Assembly (NCBI RefSeq): GCF_002159335.1
Contig: NZ_NFHP01000006.1
Span: 124,001-188,000, forward strand
DNA from: Collinsella sp. An7
GTDB taxonomy: Bacteria; Actinomycetota; Coriobacteriia; Coriobacteriales; Coriobacteriaceae
Direction of reading: 5' to 3'
DNA: 64,000 bases
Shown here: positions 58,469 to 64,000 of the stretch, piece after piece
Numbering within the stretch: position 1 is the stretch's first letter
Layout: each line of letters opens with the position of its first letter
Position numbers and translations under genes: made by a program
The notes under the pieces: generated by a model
What the model was told of the DNA's origin: nothing
The model's database searches: none
Seen by the model: the letters and a program-made list of their open reading frames with translations, nothing else

Positions 58469-60418
58469 ATGGCAAACGAGAGGATTTTTTCCGAGGACAC
58501 CGCCATTGAGGAAGTCGAGGGGCTGGCCGAGGGCACGACCGGAAGCATAGCGGCTGCCGGCGATGCTGCGCCCGCGCGCTACGCCGACCCGCACGAGCCC
58601 GAGCCTTCGGGCGCTCCGGAGCCCGAGGCCGAGGAGGAGCTCGAGGTCCCCAAGGACCCGGTCGCCGTAACTCGCCGCCTCTGGGAGGTCTCGCGCGGGG
58701 AGCACTGGCGTTTTGCCGTGGTGGTGGTGTGCGTCATCTGCTACACCATCGCGCAGATTTCTGCCCCGGCCTACAGCGCGCACCTCATCGACCTGCTCTG
58801 GGCAAACATCCAGGCGGCGCACGCCAAGGGGCAGATTTTTACCATCGGGTGGGACACGGGCGGTCGCGAGCTCCTCACCTTTGTGGGCATTTGGACCGTG
58901 GCCTGGGCGTTCTACACCGTGCAGAGCTTCACGATGGCGAGCTTTGCCGAGCGTCTCAACCTCAAGCTCCGCCATCGCATCGCCGAGAAGCTCAACGTCC
59001 TGCCGCTCAAGTTCTACGACGCTCACAAGCCGGGCGACGTGATGAGTCGCGCCACCAACGACCTCGATAAGGTCTCGGAGGTGCTGCAGCGCGGTCTGCT
59101 CTCGATGCTCATGGCGGTGGGCTCGGTCACGGGCGCCGCCATCATGATGGTGCGCCTCAACCTCACGCTCGCGCTCGTGTTCTTCTGCTTTGCGGCGATT
59201 GCCGTTACGGGCACGCGCCTGGTGGCTAAGCGCACGCTCATCTTGGCGGCCGAGCAGCAGCGCGCCGTGGGCGTCTTAAACGGGCACGTCGAGGAGGCCT
59301 ACTCCGGGCGCATCGTCATCAAGGCGTTCAACCAGGAGCAGGCGAGCTCGGCGCGCATCCACGAGGCGACCCAGCAGCTTGCCGATACCATGCGCCGCAC
59401 CGACTTCATCACCAACGTGGTGGCGCCCATGGTGCGCTGCCTCGTGCGCCTCTCGCAGGTGGTGCTCGCGCTCATGGGCACGGGCATCCTCATGCGCGGT
59501 GAGCTCACCATCGGTACGCTGCAGGCGTTCTTCCAGTACGTCAACACCGCCTCTGAGCCGCTCACGCAGTTCTCGCTCACCGTCAACCAGCTGCAGAGCG
59601 CGCTGGCGGCCGTGGAGCGCGTCTTTGGCGTGCTCGACGAGCCCGAGATCGAGTCCGACCCCGAGCATCCCGCCCGCGTGGCCGAGCCGGTGCGCGGACG
59701 CGTGGCCTTTGAGCACGTGCGCTTTGGCTACGACGCCGACCGTCCGCTCATGCACGACGTCAACTTTGTGGCCGAGCCGGGGCAGAAGGTCGCCATCGTG
59801 GGCGCCACGGGCGCTGGCAAGACGACGCTCATCAACCTGCTCATGCGCTTCTACGAGATCGACGGCGGACGCATCACGCTCGACGGGGTGGACACGCATG
59901 CCATGGCGCGCGCCGACCTGCGCAGCCGCTTTGGCATGGTGCTGCAGGACGCGTGGCTGCGCGAGGGCACCATCGCCGAGAACATCGCCTACGGCTGCCC
60001 CGACGCCACGCGCGACGAGATCATCCAGGCGGCCAAGACCGCGCAGGTGGACTTCTTTGTGCGGACGATGCCCCAGGGCTACGACACCAAGCTCGAGAAC
60101 GATGCCGAGAACATCAGCCAGGGCCAGCGCCAGCTCCTCACCATCGCGCGCGTGCTTTTGGCGAACCCCTCGATCTTGATCTTGGACGAGGCGACCTCGA
60201 GCGTTGACACCCGCACCGAGCGCGCCATCGTGCAGGCGATGGAGGCGCTCACGCAGGGTCGTACGAGCTTTGTGATCGCGCACCGGCTGAGCACCATCGT
60301 GGATGCCGACCTCATCCTCGTGATGGACCACGGCAACATCATCGAGCAGGGCAACCACGAGGAGTTGCTCGCCGTCGGCGGCGCGTATGCGGAGCTATAC
60401 AACTCCCAGTTCGCGTAG
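58469..60418 (+). CDS. ABC exporter half-transporter, catalytic subunit
   Basis: 649 residues, ATG 58469 after GGAGG, 2 bp past the partner's stop. About 75 acidic N-terminal residues precede six membrane helices (about 85-370) and an ATPase domain with Walker A GATGAGKTT (about 444), Walker B ILILDEATSSVD with the catalytic Glu, and VIAHRLSTI with the switch His. The signature is ISQGQRQLL, weaker than LSGGQ, as expected for the subunit whose C-loop faces the degenerate site. Together with the previous gene it makes one heterodimer, likely a multidrug or peptide exporter. Confidence 0.92.
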   Translation: MANERIFSEDTAIEEVEGLAEGTTGSIAAAGDAAPARYADPHEPEPSGAPEPEAEEELEVPKDPVAVTRRLWEVSRGEHWRFAVVVVCVICYTIAQISAPAYSAHLIDLLWANIQAAHAKGQIFTIGWDTGGRELLTFVGIWTVAWAFYTVQSFTMASFAERLNLKLRHRIAEKLNVLPLKFYDAHKPGDVMSRATNDLDKVSEVLQRGLLSMLMAVGSVTGAAIMMVRLNLTLALVFFCFAAIAVTGTRLVAKRTLILAAEQQRAVGVLNGHVEEAYSGRIVIKAFNQEQASSARIHEATQQLADTMRRTDFITNVVAPMVRCLVRLSQVVLALMGTGILMRGELTIGTLQAFFQYVNTASEPLTQFSLTVNQLQSALAAVERVFGVLDEPEIESDPEHPARVAEPVRGRVAFEHVRFGYDADRPLMHDVNFVAEPGQKVAIVGATGAGKTTLINLLMRFYEIDGGRITLDGVDTHAMARADLRSRFGMVLQDAWLREGTIAENIAYGCPDATRDEIIQAAKTAQVDFFVRTMPQGYDTKLENDAENISQGQRQLLTIARVLLANPSILILDEATSSVDTRTERAIVQAMEALTQGRTSFVIAHRLSTIVDADLILVMDHGNIIEQGNHEELLAVGGAYAELYNSQFA

Positions 60419-60427
60419 GCGTTACTG

Positions 60428-60655
60428 ACCAGGGCGGCCTCCCGTAGCACCCGACCTCGCCGTTCAGCTTCGGCGGCATGGCGCGAAGGCCTATGCCGCC
60501 TCGCTTCGCGGCGATCTCGGGCACTACAGGAGGCCGTCTCCGCGGTCGAGGGCACGCCACCTTGCCGCTCAAGCCTTCGGGCATGGCGCAAAGGCCTATG
60601 CCCTCGGCTTTCGCGGCAATCTGGCGCACTACGACGGGCCGGCTCCGTTGTCGCG
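60428..60655. repeat. two tandem structured repeats, about 105 bp each
   Basis: GGCATGGCGC(G/A)AAGGCCTATGCC occurs at 60475 and 60580, 105 bp apart, within longer similar units. In each copy the flanks pair: GGCGGCAT/ATGCCGCC in unit one and GGGCAT/ATGCCC in unit two. No coding frame. Confidence 0.6.
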
Positions 60656-60662
60656 GACGGGC

Positions 60663-60701
60663 AAATGGGTCATTTGGGGACGTGTTCCATTTGACCCATT
60701 T
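60663..60701. repeat. TTGGGGAC-core hairpin repeat with 10-bp arms
   Basis: AAATGGGTCA (60663-60672) and TGACCCATTT (60692-60701) are perfect complements around TTTGGGGACGTGTTCCATT. Confidence 0.65.
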
Positions 60702-60750
60702 ATGCTCTGTGTGCCCTCCGTGCTAAGATTGCCCGTAGCCCTATGGGGCT

Positions 60751-60790
60751 CCTGACGAGGGCAGCCGTACCAGGATCGATAAGACGGCGC
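60751..60790 (+). promoter_or_regulatory. guanidine-III riboswitch (mini, ykkC-III class)
   Basis: The 40 bases read CCTGACGAGGG.. through CCGTACC and GATAAGACGGCGC. They match the class consensus almost base for base: CCxGACGAG, GCCGTACC, the pairing segment, then AAGACGGC for the pseudoknot. It begins 60 bp upstream of the Gdx/SugE start, and the ribosome site AAGGGAGG follows 8 bp later, so guanidinium binding should turn on translation of the exporter. The class is known to control guanidinium exporters, as here. Confidence 0.9.
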
Positions 60791-60810
60791 ATCGACGGAA
60801 GGGAGGCCCC

Positions 60811-61131
60811 ATGAACTGGGCCATCTTGATCGTGTCGGGCGCGATGGAGGCCGTGTGGGCCGTGGCGCTCGAGCGAGCCGAAGGATTCACCAAGCTCATC
60901 CCCAGCATCATCTTTATCGTGGCTCTCGCGGCGAGCATGTTCGGGCTCAGCCATGCGGTGCGGAGCATCCCGCTCGGTACGGCGTATGCCGTTTGGGTGG
61001 GCATCGGCGCCACGCTTACGGTTGTCTACAGCATGGTGACGGGTATCGAGCCGTTCAGCTGGTTCAAGGTCGCGCTGCTCGCCGGGCTTGTAGGCTGCGT
61101 GATCGGCCTCAAGCTCGTCCACGGCGCCTAA
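60811..61131 (+). CDS. Gdx/SugE-type guanidinium exporter, SMR family
   Basis: 106 residues, ATG 60811 after GGGAGG. Four membrane helices with the SMR signature MNWAILIVSGAMEAVWAVAL (Glu essential for transport), and IPLGTAYAVWVGIGA, the G-x-A-Y-A-V-W motif. The Gdx subgroup exports guanidinium with proton antiport. The adjacent guanidine-III riboswitch supports this assignment over a general quaternary-ammonium pump. A single-gene homodimeric type; no second SMR gene is next to it. Confidence 0.93.
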   Translation: MNWAILIVSGAMEAVWAVALERAEGFTKLIPSIIFIVALAASMFGLSHAVRSIPLGTAYAVWVGIGATLTVVYSMVTGIEPFSWFKVALLAGLVGCVIGLKLVHGA

Positions 61132-61385
61132 GCGCGGCAACCCATTGGTTTTGGGACGGGGTTGGGTTGAGTCATTTTGGAACAAAGCCCTGACAAATTC
61201 CTTGTCCCTTTGCCCCGGGAGGCGGCCGACGCGGCTGCTTTGCTAAAGATGGGACCCGCTGGACGGGCGACAAGATCGAAAAAATCGAAAAAATACGGCG
61301 TCCGCCCAGCGGGTTACCGCTATGGTACCAGCTTACCCTATGCTCGCCTCCGACGCTCCGTGCTATCCTTATAAAAAGGAGCAAA
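61132..61385. other. interval with hairpin and TTGGGAC element
   Basis: Near 61149-61177 lies a partial TTGGGAC repeat (GAGTCATTTT). At 61255-61313 two 15-nt arms (61255-61269 and 61299-61313) pair in 14 of 15 positions around an A-rich loop with AAAAAATCG repeated. It may terminate the Gdx transcript or start the next leader. A TTATAAAA-like stretch at 61369-61376 precedes the next gene. Confidence 0.5.
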
Positions 61386-63329
61386 TTGAGGAGCGTGAGA
61401 CGCGTGTTGCCAACGCGCTTTGCAGGGTTTGACCCAACGCGACCGTTTCCCGTGTTTGTGACGGGGCCGTTCCACGTGTCCGTGGTGCGCGAGCTCAACG
61501 CGTGCGCCTCGGCCGATGAGGTCATGGCGCTCTTTGCCCGCACCAAGGGCGTGTATCGCAACGAGACGGGTGAGGTGGTAGAGCGCTGCCGCTACCTGGA
61601 GCTGCGCGCCCGCCTGAGCAAGGTAAACGGCGGCGAGACGGGCGTCGGCGCCTACTCGTACAAGACCTGCAACAAGTACCTCGGCTCGCTCCGCAAACTC
61701 AACCCCATTATCGACGCGCTCTGGCGCGATGCGGGCCGCTCGCCGGCAAAGCGCGAGCTGCCGGCAGCGTTTGTGGAGGCGGTGGCGGCTCAGGCGGTAG
61801 CGGTTGACGTGTCTGAGGGCGGCCTCTCCGACCTGGGGCTGAGGCTCTATCTCTCTTCGCTCGCGCTGCGCCGGGGCGAGCCGGGGCGGGTGCATCTGGC
61901 GGATATCGACGCCGCCTCGGATGCGGGGCTCTTTCCGCGGCGGGGTATCGACAACTTTGCCGCCCGCGTGCGCGAGCGCTGGACCGGCGGGCCGGATAAG
62001 CCGGGTATCGTGGCCGAGGCGCCCACCAGTGCCGCTGCCGAGGCAGGCGGAGACGGCCGCACCGTCTCGTTTGCGATAACCGAAGCGTCGGCATTACCGG
62101 CGCTTGCGCGTGCCGACGCCCTGCTCTTTCCCTCTGAGGACGTGCCCACAGCCGGGCCGTTTACCGCGGGGGTGGCTGCCGAGCGCCGCGCCGCAGTTCG
62201 GGCCCTGCCGCGCCGGCTCGTGCTGCCGGCGAGCGCGCGCGACGCGGTGCGCGACGCACAGGCCTTCCGCCTTGCGCGCGACCATGACCTCTTTGGGCGC
62301 GAAGTGGTGTTTCGGCAGCTCATCCACGGTACGTGGGAGCGCGTGACCATGGCGGTGCACCGCGTGGTAGAAAATGAGTACCGCGGCATGTTCTTTGTTG
62401 GCGCGCGGCTCGACGCGCCGCCCGGCGGGCGCCGGCCTTCTGCTCCGCGCCTGTGGTGCGCGCCGGTGCGCGACGGCGCCCTGTGTTGGGAGGGCGTAGC
62501 AGGGCCGCTCGCGAGCCGTGCGGACATTGGGCGAATCTGCGAGCTTTTTAAGGTGATTGACGCACGCCTGCCCGCCGCATGCGCTGCGGTGACCGACGTG
62601 CCGCTGGAGGTGAACGTGCTCTTTAAGGCCGACGCCGGGCTCCGCGACTATCTTGAGCGGCTCGTTTCGGCACGCCGCAAGCAGGCGCAGACCGTGACGC
62701 GCGACTTGGCGGCAAGCGGCGGCGCTGGGGGAGATGCTGCCTGGGGCTCTTGGGAGGGCCAGCCAACCTCCGTGGCCGGTGAGGGCTCGCTCGCGTCGGC
62801 GCTTGCGAAGTACGTGTCCTCTGCGCCTGCGGCGCGCTTGGACCGGGTGCGCGGCGGAGGCGGCGAGGTGCTCTGGCGCTACCGTGACGTGGTGGTGGGG
62901 CGAAATGACGTTCTTGCTGAGTTCCGCTCGCTCGCCGACTCCGTGGTGGATGTAGAGGCGCGCTATCTGGTGGGGCCAAGCGACCCCGAGCAGACGCTTG
63001 CGGGGGCGGGCTACGACTACCTCTGGGCGTGGGATGGCCGGCGGCTCATGGGGCTCGGCGGGTCGGCAGTGTCGATCGCGGAGGCGTACGCGGCTCGGGC
63101 TGCAGCGTGCGACGAGCTGCCGTCCGTTCGGGTTGAGCGGCTGGTGCGGGCTGCGGGCAGCCCGGGGGAAGAGCTCGAGGTGAAGCTCGTGCGCACGACA
63201 GGCGCGCCCGATGAAGGGGTGGGGCGCGTGGCAGGCGAGGTGCGTGTCGTGGTGCCGCTTGCAGCGCCTGTGCGTGCGTATCGCGTGGCTCGGCAGCGCG
63301 AGGGGCGGGAAGGTGCGTATGAGCGATAG
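61386..63329 (+). CDS. unrecognised protein, 647 aa
   Basis: Start TTG 61386 lies 5 bp after AAGGAG; GTG 61395 or 61404 are alternatives. No membrane segment or signal. N-terminal third is mixed (PFPVFVTGPFHVSVVRELNA, TKGVYRNETGEVVERCRYLE, and basic helices SYKTCNKYLGSLRKLNPIID), resembling a DNA- or protein-binding region; the middle is Ala/Arg-rich; later parts have GTWERVTMAVHRVVENEYRG and VEARYLVGPSDPEQTLAG. I recognise no domain. It overlaps the next gene by 11 bp, so they probably act together. Codon use and length argue for a real protein. Confidence 0.7.
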   Translation: MRSVRRVLPTRFAGFDPTRPFPVFVTGPFHVSVVRELNACASADEVMALFARTKGVYRNETGEVVERCRYLELRARLSKVNGGETGVGAYSYKTCNKYLGSLRKLNPIIDALWRDAGRSPAKRELPAAFVEAVAAQAVAVDVSEGGLSDLGLRLYLSSLALRRGEPGRVHLADIDAASDAGLFPRRGIDNFAARVRERWTGGPDKPGIVAEAPTSAAAEAGGDGRTVSFAITEASALPALARADALLFPSEDVPTAGPFTAGVAAERRAAVRALPRRLVLPASARDAVRDAQAFRLARDHDLFGREVVFRQLIHGTWERVTMAVHRVVENEYRGMFFVGARLDAPPGGRRPSAPRLWCAPVRDGALCWEGVAGPLASRADIGRICELFKVIDARLPAACAAVTDVPLEVNVLFKADAGLRDYLERLVSARRKQAQTVTRDLAASGGAGGDAAWGSWEGQPTSVAGEGSLASALAKYVSSAPAARLDRVRGGGGEVLWRYRDVVVGRNDVLAEFRSLADSVVDVEARYLVGPSDPEQTLAGAGYDYLWAWDGRRLMGLGGSAVSIAEAYAARAAACDELPSVRVERLVRAAGSPGEELEVKLVRTTGAPDEGVGRVAGEVRVVVPLAAPVRAYRVARQREGREGAYER

Positions 63330-64000
63330 GGAGCAGGGCATGTCGCAGGCGGAGCCGCGCGGTTGTGCGGCTGAGAAGCTCGATTCGCGTGGGACGGCGG
63401 AGGCGACCACGCCGCGTGGAGCGGCGGAGAGGTTGGCCACGCCGCGGACGATGGCGAATTTGTCTGCGGATCGAGAGGCAACAGGGGCGCCCGCGTCACA
63501 CCCGGTGAGGCAGGCGCCGATGCCGGCATCCGCGAGTGGAGGCCGCTCCCGCTGGGGTGAGGATTGGCTCGTGGCGCTGACCGCGCTCGTAGGGGGCGAG
63601 CGCTCCGCGGCTGGTCCCTTTGCGGGCTGCCTGCTCTCCGCGGCGATAGGGGTGTTGAACATTCCCGGGCCGATGGGCGAAGGCGGAATGGAGGCGGAGG
63701 GGCCGCTCGCGGAGCTTGCCGCGCGGGCCCGTCTGTTGTTTATGGTCGTGGACCTGTTGGCCCGGCGCGCCGTTGGCCGCTCGACGCCGGCTGCCGTCAA
63801 TGCGCCCGACACGCCGGCCGCCTGTGGGTCGTATGCTCCCGGGACAGTCGTGCTCACGCCGGTGTTCACCGCGGAAGTTGAAAACGTTCCGGGCGAGGCG
63901 CTCGACGGACCACGCTCAACCTATGAAGCGGCGGACGAACCGCTGGTGCTGTGCCTTGCGGAGCCTTCGACCGAGCCGGCACGCCCGGCCCGTTGGCGCC
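63319..64000 (+). CDS. unrecognised protein, 3' end outside window
   Basis: ATG 63319 (GGAAGG upstream) overlaps the end of the previous gene by 11 bp, and the frame stays open to the last base, giving 227 visible residues. The first 70 are Ala/Thr/Arg-rich linker-like; from about residue 75 it looks folded (GRSRWGEDWLVALTALVGGE, AGPFAGCLLSAAIGVLNIPG, then ARARLLFMVVDLLARRAVGR). No recognised domain; a membrane or DNA-binding part is not obvious. The stop is beyond the window. Confidence 0.7.
   Translation, partial: MSDREQGMSQAEPRGCAAEKLDSRGTAEATTPRGAAERLATPRTMANLSADREATGAPASHPVRQAPMPASASGGRSRWGEDWLVALTALVGGERSAAGPFAGCLLSAAIGVLNIPGPMGEGGMEAEGPLAELAARARLLFMVVDLLARRAVGRSTPAAVNAPDTPAACGSYAPGTVVLTPVFTAEVENVPGEALDGPRSTYEAADEPLVLCLAEPSTEPARPARWR

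Overview
The window is GC-rich, densely packed bacterial DNA, most likely from a gut Coriobacteriia (Collinsella or a close relative). This rests on base composition, the style of the sortase substrates (LAATG and LAQTG anchors, SpaA/FctA domains), FprA/FmdE/TypA/PurB genes of that type, and Gram-positive Shine-Dalgarno sites (AAAGGAG, GAGGAGG). Assignment to a genus is inference. No rRNA, CRISPR array or complete insertion sequence is visible.

Region 1 (1-9514) is the right-hand part of an integrated mobilizable or conjugative element. It carries the end of an ABC permease, a relaxase (with a MobC-like partner and a candidate oriT), two unrecognised accessory genes, a remnant of an AlbA_2-type gene, a two-gene TIR plus caspase-like operon, an ORF6N/PLD-like protein and a tyrosine integrase. 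It ends at an att site made of the 3' half of an initiator tRNA-Met gene, followed by what is probably the original tRNA terminator; the intact tRNA should lie left of the window. The TIR/caspase pair has the gene content of the recently described type IV Thoeris anti-phage system, is visibly less GC-rich than its surroundings, and is the most interesting cargo here. The integrase has an amber codon at position 3 of its best-supported start, so the element may be stuck.

Region 2 (9.8-23.5 kb) is ordinary chromosome: PepC aminopeptidase, an orphan JetD-like (DUF2220) Toprim protein, a histidine phosphatase, CorA, an orphan transposase-type HTH protein, an FprA diiron flavoprotein, an aminotransferase, a PHP phosphoesterase, an FmdE-type zinc protein, a membrane-anchored lipase and an RlmD-like rRNA methyltransferase.

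Region 3 (23.7-44.1 kb) is a surface-protein region. It has an 1860-codon FctA-repeat adhesin that lacks its N-terminus and signal peptide, a truncated IS3-type HTH protein beside a 146-bp palindromic element, paired WYL regulators, a strange M28-like membrane protein split by a very long Ala/Glu/Asp-rich insertion, and an adhesin (NlpC/P60-like head, SpaA repeats, LAQTG) followed by a class B-like sortase.

Region 4 (44.3-64 kb) has tRNA-Ile/tRNA-Ala with an integration-scar-like duplication, a membrane J-domain protein, a toxin-like 44-residue membrane peptide, TypA with a 28-bp hairpin in its leader, a TRIC-type channel, two tRNA-Ser genes, a PAP2 phosphatase, PurB, a MarR regulator with a heterodimeric ABC exporter, a guanidine-III riboswitch controlling a Gdx/SugE guanidinium exporter, and two overlapping unrecognised genes running off the end.

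Small hairpin elements are scattered through intergenic DNA: a family with a constant TTGGGGAC core and changing complementary arms (one copy sits inside the lipase gene), two palindromes of about 150 bp that share a core but not their arms, and T-arm-bearing repeats next to tRNA genes.
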